64,000 nt of DNA from Bryobacteraceae bacterium. Its GTDB lineage: Bacteria > Acidobacteriota > Terriglobia > Bryobacterales > Bryobacteraceae. Location: contig JAIEPW010000063.1 in assembly GCA_019748195.1 (NCBI GenBank), positions 1-64,000 of the forward strand, written 5' to 3'. The notes below the pieces were generated by a model. The model searched no databases and had not been told where the DNA came from. It saw only the letters and a program-made list of their open reading frames with translations. The position numbers were made by a program, and so were the translations under genes. Of the stretch, positions 50,115-59,430 are shown piece after piece (position 1 is the stretch's first letter; every line of letters begins with the position of its first letter).

Positions 50115-51092
50115 TTACTTCCTGTTGGGCTCGCCCTTGCGAATGATGGTCAGGTCCAGGTTGCCGTTCTTGTCGACGATCAGCTTTTTCATCCTGGGCA
50201 GAATCTGTTCCATGGTTTCGACGTAGAGGCGATGCCCGTTCACCTGGGAGGCCTTGGCGTATTCCGCCGCGACCTGGGTGAAGCGGATGGCGTCGCCTTG
50301 CGCCTCGTTGATCTTGCGTTCCTTGTAAGCCTGCGCCTGCTCCAGCATCTGCTGCGCCTGCCCGCGAGCCTTGGGCACGACGTCGTTGGCATACCCCTGG
50401 GCTTCATTGACGATGCGGGAAGAGTCGGCGCGTGCGCTGGCGACGTCGCGGAACGCGTCCGCTGCCTCGGGCGGGGGCGCGGCGCTTTCCATGTTCACCG
50501 TGGAGAGAATCACCCCCGCGCGATACTCGTTCAGCAGTTTCTGCGCCGCGGCCAGAACCTCGGCTTGAATGCCCTGCTTCTCGGTGGTGAGCACGGAATC
50601 CACGTTACGCATCGCGATCCGCTGGGACAATGCGGTCTCGACGGCGGAGCTCACGCTTCTTGACACGTCTTCGGTCCGGAAGAGATAATCCGCCGGCGCC
50701 CCGACGGAGAATTGCACCACCACGCGGATGCTGATGATGTTCTGGTCGCCGGTGAGAAACTGCGACTGCAAGGGCTGCGATCGCCCCGTGACGGCGTCGC
50801 CCGGCTCGCCGCCGATCAGCAATCGCTGCTGCTGTTGCACCTTGAGCTTCCGAACCTGATCGATGGGCCAGGGCAGCGCGAAGTGAATGCCGGGCGGGAC
50901 GCGAGGCTCCACCACGGCGCCGAAGCGCGTCACGACGGCCTGCTGATCGGTCCACACGAAGTACACGCCGGACAACAGCCAGACTCCGAGAATCGCGATC
51001 GCGATGCGGGCTCGCGGCGCGGGCATCCGCTCCGGCGGCGCCGGGGCCGGATCGCCGAGGATCCGGAGTTCATCGGTGGGCTTCGCGCTCAC
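50115..51092 (-). CDS. hflK: HflK-like SPFH protein
   Basis: 325 residues, shorter than the E. coli protein (419). Starts at GTG. A cytoplasmic Pro-rich N-terminus precedes one helix (about 29-45, IAIAILGVWLLSGVYFVW), then the SPFH domain: AVVTRFGAVVEPRVPPGIHF, LPWPIDQVRKL, LTGDQNIISIRVVVQFSV, and the helical tail RGQAQQMLEQAQAYKER. HflK with HflC forms a membrane cage that limits FtsH proteolysis. No ftsH lies in the window. The gene is second to last in an operon that begins with an ATPase-HflK fusion, so two different HflK-like chains are made together. Confidence 0.9.
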   Translation of the reverse strand: MSAKPTDELRILGDPAPAPPERMPAPRARIAIAILGVWLLSGVYFVWTDQQAVVTRFGAVVEPRVPPGIHFALPWPIDQVRKLKVQQQQRLLIGGEPGDAVTGRSQPLQSQFLTGDQNIISIRVVVQFSVGAPADYLFRTEDVSRSVSSAVETALSQRIAMRNVDSVLTTEKQGIQAEVLAAAQKLLNEYRAGVILSTVNMESAAPPPEAADAFRDVASARADSSRIVNEAQGYANDVVPKARGQAQQMLEQAQAYKERKINEAQGDAIRFTQVAAEYAKASQVNGHRLYVETMEQILPRMKKLIVDKNGNLDLTIIRKGEPNRK

Positions 51093-51093
51093 G

Positions 51094-51984
51094 CTACCGG
51101 GCGCCTCCTTCGCCGCGCATCATCACCTTCAGCAACTCGGAATCCGAACTGAGAATCGCGGTGGTCTTGTCGTCGAAGATCTTCTTGTAGGATTCCAGCG
51201 TTCGCAGCAGGTTGTAGAATCGCGGGTTGCGCGAGTACGCCTGGCTATACACGCGGGTTGCTTCGGCATCGCCTTCGCCCTTCACTTTTTCCGCTTGCCG
51301 GTAGGCCACCGACAGCATCTCCTCCTTCTGCCGGTCCGCATCGGCGCGGATGCTCAACGCCTGCTCCTCGCCCTCGGCGCGATACTGGCGCGCGATGCGT
51401 TCGCGCTCCGCGCGCATGCGTGCGTAGACGCTCTGCTTATTCTGCTCCGGAAGATTCAACCGCTTGATGCGCACGTCCACCACGGCGATCCCGTATTGCC
51501 GCAGCGCGGCCTTCCCGGTCACCTCCGTCAGACGGTCCAGCATCAGCCCGGTCTTCGTCGCCTGCAGGTTCGTGGACACGATGCTCTCCATGTCGTGATT
51601 GCCCAGGGCCGCCGACAAGCCGGACCACACGATGTCATGCAGCCGCATCTCGGCGGACGCCGGATCGCTCACCGTTTCGACGAAGCGCTTCGGATCTTCG
51701 ATCTTCCATGCCACGTAGCTCTCGATCACCAGGTTTTTCTTGTCGCGGGTCAGAAACTCCGACGGCCGCGGATTGTAGATCCGCAAACGGCGGTCGAACC
51801 TCGCCGCCGACTGAAACGGCCACTTCCAGTGCAATCCCGCCTCGGTGATGACGTACAGCGGCCGCCCGAATTGCGTCACCAGCACGGACTCCGTCTCGCG
51901 GACCGTTAAGAAGGTCAGCCACAACGCCGCCAAGCCGGCGGCTACGCCGAGCGGGATCTTGTATCTCAACATCGTGTCAATCAT
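51094..51984 (-). CDS. hflC: HflC-like SPFH protein
   Basis: 296 residues. Signal-anchor near 9-25 (PLGVAAGLAALWLTFLTV), then SVLVTQFGRPLYVITEAGLH and WKWPFQSAARFDRRL, SPFH strands, and NPRPSEFLTRDKKNLVIESY, characteristic of HflC. The tail AEKVKGEGDAEATRVYSQAY is the helical region that assembles the cage, and FYNLLRTLESYKKIF is the HflC C-terminal signature. The start at 51984 overlaps the stop of the ATPase-HflK fusion by 8 bases, and the stop lies one base before the hflK start. An alternative Met five codons later (MLRYK) is possible. Confidence 0.92.
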   Translation of the reverse strand: MIDTMLRYKIPLGVAAGLAALWLTFLTVRETESVLVTQFGRPLYVITEAGLHWKWPFQSAARFDRRLRIYNPRPSEFLTRDKKNLVIESYVAWKIEDPKRFVETVSDPASAEMRLHDIVWSGLSAALGNHDMESIVSTNLQATKTGLMLDRLTEVTGKAALRQYGIAVVDVRIKRLNLPEQNKQSVYARMRAERERIARQYRAEGEEQALSIRADADRQKEEMLSVAYRQAEKVKGEGDAEATRVYSQAYSRNPRFYNLLRTLESYKKIFDDKTTAILSSDSELLKVMMRGEGGAR

Positions 51985-54958
51985 TGGGTTCCCTCGCCGG
52001 AAGCGGCGTCACCGCCGCGCCGGGCGGCGCGATCTCAATCCCGTCCTCCAGCAGCAGCAGGTGGCGGCGTCCCTTGCCCGCATCCATGATCATCTTCTTC
52101 TTGCCGGGCAGCACTTCTTCCATCGTTTCCAGATACAGCCGCGTCCCCGTGATCTCCGGGCTCGCGCGATATCCTTCCTCGCGGAGCAGAAAACGAGCCG
52201 CGTCCCCGCCGGATCGATTCTTCCTCGCCACGGAATAGCCTTCCGCCCCGGCGATGGCTGCCTTGGCATTCCCGCGCGACACCGCCACCTGCTCGTTGCG
52301 GTACGCTTCCGCCTCGTTGATCAGCCGGCTCTTCTCCTCGTACGCTCCCGACACTTCCCGGAACGCATCCACCACCTCCAGGGAGGGATGAACATCCAGC
52401 AGGTGCACACGCAGCACTTCCACGCCGGAGCGATACTGGTCCAGGCGGGCCTGCAGCTCCCCCTTCACCCGCGCCTCCACCGCCTGCCGCCCGGTGGTGA
52501 GAATCTCATCGAGCGAGGTGGAACTCGCCACCGCGCTCACGGCGCTCTCGGCGGCCGACCGGACCGTAGCCTCGCCGTCCAGTTGCCGCATCAGGTATTC
52601 CGCGGGCTTGCGCAAGCGATAGTGGACCACCGCGCTCACCTCCATCATGTTCTGATCGCCCGCCAGCATCAGCGACTCTTCCGGCTTTTTTTGAAATCGC
52701 CCCGAACGGTGCTGCACGTTCCACTCATAGGCGGCCGGTTCGCTTTCCCGCTTGCCGTCCGGGTTGGACCGGAAGCCGACCTCGACGGCGCGCACCCTCC
52801 CCGCTTCGATCCGCGTCAGTGTGTCGATGGGCCAAGGTAGCTTGTAGTGCAAACCGGGACCCTCGTCCGGCTCCAGTCGCCGCCCGAATCGCTCCACCAC
52901 TCCCGCTTCATTGGGGCCGATGCCGTGAAATCCCGAGAGCAGGATCAGCGCGAATCCGGCGAACAACGCGGGACGCAGATACTGGCGCCTGCGGGCCACC
53001 ATCCGGGCAAACGCCTCGCGCGGATGGAAACCGTCGGCCAGGCGTAGCACCTTCGCCAGGGGACCGGACACCGAGGGACCCACGTACCGCCCGTACCATC
53101 TCCCCATCGCGCTCTCGCCCGACCGCTCCACCCGGAGCAGCCGGAGCGAGTTGATCATCACAAAAAACGACGACAGTTGATGCGTCACCGCCGCGCCCAC
53201 CGGCGACAGGATTCCAGTCGCCGCCAGCCCCACCGCCGCGACGTTCACGACGCCCGCGAACAGCAGGATATTCTGCCACGCCGTGGTCACAGCCTGACGG
53301 CTCACTTCGATCAGCTTGGGCAGCTTTTCCAGCGAGCTCCCGAGGTACACCACGTCAGCCGCTTCCGCCGTGACATCGCTCGCCCCCGCGACCGCGATCC
53401 CGACATGGGCGGACGCCAGCGCCGGCGCGTCATTGACGCCGTCGCCCACCATCCCCACAAACCGTCCCTGCGAGCTGAATTGCCGAACGCGATCCAGCTT
53501 CTGCTCCGGCAGAAGCTCGGCTTCCACATTCAAGATTCCGGCCTCGCGCGCGATCACCTCGGCGGCGCGCCGGCGGTCTCCGGTCAGCATCACCTGGTGG
53601 GTGACGCCGAGCTCATTCAACTGCTCCACCGCCTCGCGGATTCCGCCGCGCAGCCGGTCCCGCAGCAGAATCGAGCCCGCGAGCTTTCCGCCCACGGACA
53701 CCAGGACCGCGGTGGCGCCCGCGCGATCGGCCTGCTCCAGCAGCGGTTCGACACCGGAGATCCCGTTCTCCGCCAGATACGCGGCGTTCCCCGCGCGGAT
53801 GGTTTGGCCGTCCACCACGCATTCCGCGCCGCGGCCGGGCAGAATCCGGCTTTCCCCGGCAAACGGCACTTTCAACTTGCGGCGCGCGGCTTCCTCCACG
53901 ATCACCTTTGCCAGCACGTGATCCGACCCGCTTTCGGCGGCCGCCGCCATCCGCAGCAGCGCGTCTTCGGCGACCTCCAACGGAACGACGCGCAGGATGT
54001 CGAAGCGTCCGGAGGTCACCGTCCCGGTCTTGTCGAAGATCATGGTGTCGATCTTGGCCGCCTGCTGCAGCACCGTTCCGCCGCGGACCAGGATGCCGCG
54101 TCGCGCCAGGCCGCCGATCGCGGCAACCATCGCCGTGGGCGTGGCCAGGATCAGCGCGCAGGGACACGCCACCAGCAGCACCGCTACGGTTCGCAGCCAG
54201 TCCTGCGTGAAGTAATACGTGGCCCCCGCCGCCGCCAGCAGCGCCGGAAGGAAGTAGCGTGCATATCGATCCGCCAGCCGCTCCACCGGCGCCCGCTGCT
54301 CCCTGGCCTCCTCCACCAGGGCAACCACTCGCGAGATGGTTGTTTCCGAGCCCGCGCGCTTCACGCGGACGCGCAGCAGGCCGTTGCCGTTCAGCGTCCC
54401 GGAGAACACATCCTCCCCCGCGAACTTCTCGCGCGGCAGAGCTTCGCCGGTAATCGTGCTCTCATCCACTTCCGACGATCCCGACTCCACCAGACCGTCG
54501 GCGGGAATCCGTTCCGCGGCCCGCACCAGGATCAGATCGCCCTCCACCAGCGACGCGACATCCACTTCGCGCTCTTCGCCGTCGCGGATCAGGCGCGCGC
54601 GGCGCGGCATCATCTCGACAAACCGCTGGATCGCGGCGTTGGTGCGCCCCGCCGCGTACGCCTCCAGGCCCTCCCCGATCAGCATGATGAACATCGCCTC
54701 CGCGGCCGCCAGATACTCGCCCACCGTCAGCGCGGCGATTACAGCGATGCAGATCGCCAGATCCGCGGAGATCTGCTTGTTCAGCAGCGCCGAAATGGAG
54801 TTGTAGAAGATCCGGTAGCCGGCGAGCACCGTGATCGCCGCGGCGATATCCAGGCCGAACACCGTGCGGATGTATCCGGTCAGGTACAGCAGCAGCAGCA
54901 GGCCGACGAAGGCCGCGAAGCCGAAATACCGAATGCGTTCGGAGCGTTCAGAATCCAT
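51977..54958 (-). CDS. P1B-type metal-transporting ATPase fused to an HflK-like SPFH domain
   Basis: 993 residues in one uninterrupted frame. Residues 1-610 are a P-type ATPase: helices near 11-30, 34-55, 61-80, 82-101, 235-250, 255-281, 559-583 and 588-608; actuator TGEA (170-173); the metal-site CPC (265-267) in the sixth helix; phosphorylation motif DKTGT (309-313); nucleotide loop with DHVLA (346-350) where family members usually have HPLA; hinge GDGVNDAP (505-512). There is no N-terminal CxxC metal-binding domain. The eighth helix carries HQLSS (593-597) rather than a clear Cu or Zn signature. A linker (610-660), a ninth helix (661-679) and an HflK-like SPFH domain (680-960, with VVERFGRRLEPDEGPGLHY and MLAGDQNMMEVSAVVHY) follow. 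The odd helix count puts SPFH outside the cytoplasm. First gene of the hflC-hflK operon. Confidence 0.88.
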   Translation of the reverse strand: MDSERSERIRYFGFAAFVGLLLLLYLTGYIRTVFGLDIAAAITVLAGYRIFYNSISALLNKQISADLAICIAVIAALTVGEYLAAAEAMFIMLIGEGLEAYAAGRTNAAIQRFVEMMPRRARLIRDGEEREVDVASLVEGDLILVRAAERIPADGLVESGSSEVDESTITGEALPREKFAGEDVFSGTLNGNGLLRVRVKRAGSETTISRVVALVEEAREQRAPVERLADRYARYFLPALLAAAGATYYFTQDWLRTVAVLLVACPCALILATPTAMVAAIGGLARRGILVRGGTVLQQAAKIDTMIFDKTGTVTSGRFDILRVVPLEVAEDALLRMAAAAESGSDHVLAKVIVEEAARRKLKVPFAGESRILPGRGAECVVDGQTIRAGNAAYLAENGISGVEPLLEQADRAGATAVLVSVGGKLAGSILLRDRLRGGIREAVEQLNELGVTHQVMLTGDRRRAAEVIAREAGILNVEAELLPEQKLDRVRQFSSQGRFVGMVGDGVNDAPALASAHVGIAVAGASDVTAEAADVVYLGSSLEKLPKLIEVSRQAVTTAWQNILLFAGVVNVAAVGLAATGILSPVGAAVTHQLSSFFVMINSLRLLRVERSGESAMGRWYGRYVGPSVSGPLAKVLRLADGFHPREAFARMVARRRQYLRPALFAGFALILLSGFHGIGPNEAGVVERFGRRLEPDEGPGLHYKLPWPIDTLTRIEAGRVRAVEVGFRSNPDGKRESEPAAYEWNVQHRSGRFQKKPEESLMLAGDQNMMEVSAVVHYRLRKPAEYLMRQLDGEATVRSAAESAVSAVASSTSLDEILTTGRQAVEARVKGELQARLDQYRSGVEVLRVHLLDVHPSLEVVDAFREVSGAYEEKSRLINEAEAYRNEQVAVSRGNAKAAIAGAEGYSVARKNRSGGDAARFLLREEGYRASPEITGTRLYLETMEEVLPGKKKMIMDAGKGRRHLLLLEDGIEIAPPGAAVTPLPAREPND

Positions 54959-55048
54959 ACGCGCAATGCGGACCCTACCTGCGGATGGGTGATTCTATCA
55001 AAGTTCCGCCGCCGGCCTCGCGCTTTGTACAACAGCGCTGGTCAGCGG

Positions 55049-55077
55049 TTTACACCACGCGGGCGCTCCTATAGAAT
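55049..55077 (+). promoter_or_regulatory. candidate promoter of the propeller-DUF3604 gene
   Basis: TTTACA (55049-55054), a 15-base spacer and TATAGAAT (55070-55077). The predicted start is near 55085, about 20 bases before the TTG start, leaving room for GAGGAGGAG. Confidence 0.4.
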
Positions 55078-55105
55078 GCGGCAGATATTCGAGGAGGAGA
55101 TCACA

Positions 55106-58102
55106 TTGAGACGGTTCCCGCTGCGCCTTTCCCTGCTGACATTATTGGTGGCGCCGGCCTACTCCGAGATCACCGTCCGCCTCCTGCTCGGGGTCACGGA
55201 CACGACCCCCACCAATTGGGACGGATCCCTGGAGGTTCGCGGCGGCCGGATCGCGCGACTGGAGGGCTGGCGATTTGAAGGCACGGACGCCATCACCGGA
55301 AACTCTTGGAAGATTTCCACCCGGCCCATCCGCCAGTTTGGCGGGGAAGGCTTGTTCGGTAATCGTAACGTCGTGCCCGTGGGCGCCAACGGTCTGGTGG
55401 TGGTTCTCGACGGCGCGAGTGACAATACCCGCCTGGAAGTCAAAACCTCACAAGGCGACTTCATCGTCAGCCTTGCCGAGATCCCCTTCGGCCGTCCCAA
55501 TTATTACCTTAACCGGCGCGCCTGGGCGGATCGCGCTTCCTCGGCGGCGCAGTTGACCCGCGACGCCGAGGAACAGGATTATCCCGCCGCCGCTCTCCGC
55601 AAGGACGGCAGCATAGACGTCGCCTATCTCGAGTTCCAGCACAGCAAGGATCACAACCTGCTGCGGGCCAATCTGAACGAAGCGCCCAAGCAGTACAAAC
55701 AGTACGCGGCGCCCACCGGCGGCGATCGCATCCTGCTGGCGCGCTACGCCGCGGGCAAACTGGGCGCGCCGCTGGCGATCACGCCCGCGGGCGGCGATGT
55801 CTATCGCCCGGCGGTGGCCGTAGACGGCGCGGGGCGGACGTGGGTCTTCTGGTCCCAGAACGAAAAGGGCAACTTCGATCTCTTCGCCCGCCCCGTCACC
55901 GAAGGGAACCCCGGACCGGTCATCCGCATCACGCGCGACGCCGGATCCGATATCGATCCCGCGGCCGCCACGGATTCCGAAGGCAACGTGTGGGTCGCCT
56001 GGCAGGGCTGGCGCAACGGCAAGGCCTCGATCTTCGCCGCCAGGCAGCAGGGAAACGCCTTCTCCGCCGCGATGACCGTGGCGGCGTCCAAGGGAAACGA
56101 ATGGAACCCCGCCATCGCCGCCGACTCCCGCGGCAGCGTCACCGTCGCATGGGACAGCTATCGCGCCGGCAACTACGACATCTATATGCGCGCCGCGACG
56201 GGCGGAAGGTGGGGCCCGGAAACCCCGCTGGCGGCTACCGCGCGATATGAAGCCCATCCCGCGATCGCCTATGAGCCCGGCGGCCGGCTGTGGGTGGCGT
56301 ACGAAGAAGGGGGTGAGCGCTGGGGCAAGAATTTCGGAGCCCAGGATACCTCCGGCGTCGCCCTCTACCAGGGCCGCGCCATCCGGTTGCGGGGCGTCGA
56401 ACCGGGCGGCAGAATGGTTTCCGCCCAGGTCGATCCCGGCACGGCCATGCCCGGCGTCTTCGGCAGCCCGCTTTATTCCGGATCGCCCGAAGCAATCCGC
56501 GTGGATCAAACCGCGCGCCAGAACGACACCGACGCGTGGCTGAAGCCCGATCCGCGGAACGCAAAAACGCGAATCCCCAATCGCGATTCGCGCCAGGCCA
56601 CCGCCCCCCGCAATTCCCTGCCCCGCCTCACCATCGATCCCTCCGGACGAATATGGCTGGTGTTCCGCAGCATCCATCCGTTCTGGTGGAACCCGCTGGG
56701 CACTGTGTGGACCGAGTACGTCGTCAGCGGCGACGGCGCCTCCTGGACCGGTCCGGTGTTCCTCCCTCACAGCGACAACCTGCTCGACAACCGCCCCGCG
56801 GTAATCGCCGCCAAGGCCGGCGAATTGACGGTGATCGGCTCGGCCGACGGCCGCCGCCAGTACAACCTCATCGAGAAGAACGCGACGTCCACGGGCCTGG
56901 ATGGCGCGGTGATCACTGACCCCTATAGCAACGACCTTTGGGCCAACGTCATCACGCTGCCCGCCGGTTCCGGACAACCCGTCGTGGTTCCCGCTCCGGC
57001 TTCGGCGGCCGCGCCGGCTGACCCGCTGGACGCCGTCGAGCTCGGCGCGGTGTCCAGGATGCGAAACCACCGCTCCGGAAAGCTAAAGCTGCTGCGCGGC
57101 GAGTTCCACCGCCACAGCGACGTGTCCATGGACGGCGCTCGCGACGGATCGCTGCTGGACCAGTGGCGCTACATGATGGACACCAGCTACATGGATTGGA
57201 CCGGGTGCTGCGACCACGACAACGGCGGCGGACGCGAGTACTCCTGGTGGATCTCCCAGAAGCTGACCGATATCTTCTACACCCCCGGCAAGTTCGTTCC
57301 GATGTTCAGCTACGAGCGCAGCGTCAGCTACCCCGAGGGCCATCGCAACGTACTCTTCGTGCAGCGCGGCGTCCGGCCGCTGCCGCGCCTGCCGATCAGC
57401 CGTCCCAACGAAAGAAAGAACGCGCCGGACACGCAGATGCTGTACGCCTACTTGCGCGAATTCGACGGAGTCGCGGCGTCCCACACCAGCGGAACGCTGA
57501 TGGGCACCGATTGGCGCGACAACGATCCTGTTCGCGAGCCCATGGTGGAAATCTACCAGGGCGATCGCCAGAACTATGAGATGCCCGGCGCGCCGCGCGC
57601 CAACGAAGAGAAGGATTCCATCGGAGGCTGGCGTCCGCTGGGCTTCATCAACCTCGCGTTGGAGATGGGCTACAAGCTGGGCTTCCAGGCAAGCTCGGAC
57701 CACGTCTCCACCCACATGAGCTACTGCAACATTTATGCCGCCGATTCCACCCGTGAAGCGCTGTTGGATGCCGTGAAGAAACGTCACCTCTACGCCGCCA
57801 CCGAGAACATCCTCGCCGATGTCCGCAGCGGACCCTACATGATGGGCGACGCCTTTTCCACGGCAACGCCGCCCGCCATCGACGTGAAGCTGTCCGGCAC
57901 CGCGCCGTTCGCCAAAGTCCACGTCATCAAGGACAGCAAGTACGTGTACACCATTTCGCCGGGCAAGGCGGACGTTCGATTCTCCTGGCGCGATAACGCT
58001 CCCGTGCCGGGCAAGACCAGCTACTACTACATTCGCGGCGAACAACAGGACGGCGAACTCGTCTGGGCTTCGCCGATGTGGATCACCTACACCGGCAAGT
58101 GA
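55106..58102 (+). CDS. exported beta-propeller-like protein ending in a DUF3604 domain
   Basis: 998 residues. The TTG at 55106 is preferred over an ATG at 55076 because GAGGAGGAG precedes it and the product then starts with a clean signal peptide (MRRFPLRLSLLTLLVAPAYS). The middle (about 220-560) has repeated blades of the form A-x-D-S-x-G-x-V-W-V-A-W followed by DIF/DIY-x-R (such as AATDSEGNVWVAW and AIAADSRGSVTVAW), a propeller similar to sialidase or Kelch folds. From about 662 a DUF3604 domain follows (LRGEFHRHSDVS, CCDHDNGGG, ASHTSGTLMG, QASSDHVSTHMS), ending WASPMWITYTG. Probably a periplasmic or surface enzyme; substrate unknown. Confidence 0.82.
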   Translation: MRRFPLRLSLLTLLVAPAYSEITVRLLLGVTDTTPTNWDGSLEVRGGRIARLEGWRFEGTDAITGNSWKISTRPIRQFGGEGLFGNRNVVPVGANGLVVVLDGASDNTRLEVKTSQGDFIVSLAEIPFGRPNYYLNRRAWADRASSAAQLTRDAEEQDYPAAALRKDGSIDVAYLEFQHSKDHNLLRANLNEAPKQYKQYAAPTGGDRILLARYAAGKLGAPLAITPAGGDVYRPAVAVDGAGRTWVFWSQNEKGNFDLFARPVTEGNPGPVIRITRDAGSDIDPAAATDSEGNVWVAWQGWRNGKASIFAARQQGNAFSAAMTVAASKGNEWNPAIAADSRGSVTVAWDSYRAGNYDIYMRAATGGRWGPETPLAATARYEAHPAIAYEPGGRLWVAYEEGGERWGKNFGAQDTSGVALYQGRAIRLRGVEPGGRMVSAQVDPGTAMPGVFGSPLYSGSPEAIRVDQTARQNDTDAWLKPDPRNAKTRIPNRDSRQATAPRNSLPRLTIDPSGRIWLVFRSIHPFWWNPLGTVWTEYVVSGDGASWTGPVFLPHSDNLLDNRPAVIAAKAGELTVIGSADGRRQYNLIEKNATSTGLDGAVITDPYSNDLWANVITLPAGSGQPVVVPAPASAAAPADPLDAVELGAVSRMRNHRSGKLKLLRGEFHRHSDVSMDGARDGSLLDQWRYMMDTSYMDWTGCCDHDNGGGREYSWWISQKLTDIFYTPGKFVPMFSYERSVSYPEGHRNVLFVQRGVRPLPRLPISRPNERKNAPDTQMLYAYLREFDGVAASHTSGTLMGTDWRDNDPVREPMVEIYQGDRQNYEMPGAPRANEEKDSIGGWRPLGFINLALEMGYKLGFQASSDHVSTHMSYCNIYAADSTREALLDAVKKRHLYAATENILADVRSGPYMMGDAFSTATPPAIDVKLSGTAPFAKVHVIKDSKYVYTISPGKADVRFSWRDNAPVPGKTSYYYIRGEQQDGELVWASPMWITYTGK

Positions 58103-58134
58103 TCCCCGTTTCGCGACGTTGCAAACCTCCGGAG

Positions 58135-58151
58135 AGTGAGCCAGACTCACT
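58135..58151 (+). promoter_or_regulatory. small hairpin between the ribosome site and the start codon
   Basis: AGTGAG (58135-58140) and CTCACT (58146-58151) form a 6-bp stem with a 5-base loop. The stem begins inside GGAGAG and ends 3 bases before the ATG at 58155. Folding would bring the ribosome site next to the start codon, or partly hide it. Confidence 0.3.
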
Positions 58152-58154
58152 TTC

Positions 58155-59426
58155 ATGGCTTACCGGTTCTTAGCAGCCTGCCTCGCCGCGACCGCGATGT
58201 GGGCGCAACTGCCCCCCGCGACGCCCGAGTCGCAGGGGATGTCCACCTCCCGCCTCAAGCGCCTGGACGCGCTGATGGAGCAGTACGTGAAGCAGGGCAA
58301 ACTCGCGGGCGCCGTGACCCTGGTGGCGCGAAACGGAAAATTGGTCCACCGGAAAGCCCACGGGCTGCGCGACGTGGAAAAGAACGCGCCCATGCAGGCC
58401 GATTCGATGTTCCGCATCGCCTCGCAGACCAAGGCGATCACCAGTGTAGCCGCCATGATGCTTGTGGAAGAAGGCGCGCTGCGCCTGAACGATCCGGCCG
58501 GCCGCTTCATCCCCGCTTTCCAGAAAACCCAGGTGATTTCCGAATCGGGCCCGGCTCCCGCGCGCCGCCCGATCACCATCCGCGACCTGCTGACGCACAC
58601 TGCCGGCGTCTCCTACGGGGTGAACTCCCTGGAGAAAACGTATCGGGACGCGAATCTGCACATGTGGTACTTCGCGGATAAAGACGAGCCGCTCAGCGCC
58701 GCGATCGACAGGCTCGCCGGGTTGCCCTTCGATGCCCAGCCCGGCGAGAAATGGGTCTATGGCTTCAGCTCCGATATTCTCGGGCGCGTCGTGGAAGTCG
58801 CTTCCGGCATGGCCCTGGATCAGTTCTTCCAGAAGCGGATCTTCGAGCCGCTGCGGATGAACGACACGTACTTCTTCGTTCCGGAGGGCAAGGCGGACCG
58901 CCTGGCCACGGTTTACGGGCTCGCCGACGGCCGCATCCGGCGCGCGCCGGAGAAAGGCCGCGCGGGACAAGGCGAATACGTCGAAGGTCCGCGGAAGTGC
59001 TTCTCCGGCGGCGCGGGCCTGGTCTCCACGGCGGGCGATTACGCGCGTTTCCTGCAAATGCTGGCCAACGGGGGAGAACTCGAGGGCGCACGCCTGCTGA
59101 GCCCCGCCTCTGTCCGGGCGATGACCGTCAACCAGACCGGCAATCTCTACGGAGATGCCGGCATGAGCTTCGGGCTTGGTTTCTCCATCGTGGAGGACAT
59201 CGGCGCCACCGGGCGGCTCGCCTCGCGCGGGGAATTCGGGTGGGGCGGCGCCTATCACACCTCCTACTGGGTGGCGCCGGAGGAAGGCTTGGTCGCGTTG
59301 TTCTTCACGCAGTTGCTCCCCGCCACCGGCAGTGACGTTCACGACAAGTTCCGGGCGCTGGTGTACCAGTCCGTGGTGGGTACGCCGGGTGCACGGCCCG
59401 CGGCGCGCGCGGCGGGAGGCAGGTGA
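58155..59426 (+). CDS. serine hydrolase, beta-lactamase family (EstB-like)
   Basis: 423 residues with a signal peptide ([18 protein letters not shown]). SxxK is SQTKAIT (about residue 93), YxN is represented by YGFSSDILG (about 198) and the third motif region is [10 protein letters not shown] (about 360). Such proteins are usually periplasmic esterases rather than beta-lactamases; [20 protein letters not shown] is a typical start of this group. A second protein of this family is at 35902. The gene follows the DUF3604 gene by 52 bases and may be co-transcribed. Confidence 0.88.
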   Translation: MAYRFLAACLAATAMWAQLPPATPESQGMSTSRLKRLDALMEQYVKQGKLAGAVTLVARNGKLVHRKAHGLRDVEKNAPMQADSMFRIASQTKAITSVAAMMLVEEGALRLNDPAGRFIPAFQKTQVISESGPAPARRPITIRDLLTHTAGVSYGVNSLEKTYRDANLHMWYFADKDEPLSAAIDRLAGLPFDAQPGEKWVYGFSSDILGRVVEVASGMALDQFFQKRIFEPLRMNDTYFFVPEGKADRLATVYGLADGRIRRAPEKGRAGQGEYVEGPRKCFSGGAGLVSTAGDYARFLQMLANGGELEGARLLSPASVRAMTVNQTGNLYGDAGMSFGLGFSIVEDIGATGRLASRGEFGWGGAYHTSYWVAPEEGLVALFFTQLLPATGSDVHDKFRALVYQSVVGTPGARPAARAAGGR

Positions 59427-59430
59427 CGCC

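Noticed and set aside
53177-55105. Upstream extension of the plus-strand open frame that leads into the propeller-DUF3604 gene
   Set aside because: It is antisense to the ATPase-SPFH gene, rich in Arg/His/Gln without domains, and a strong ribosome site plus signal peptide mark the true start at 55106.
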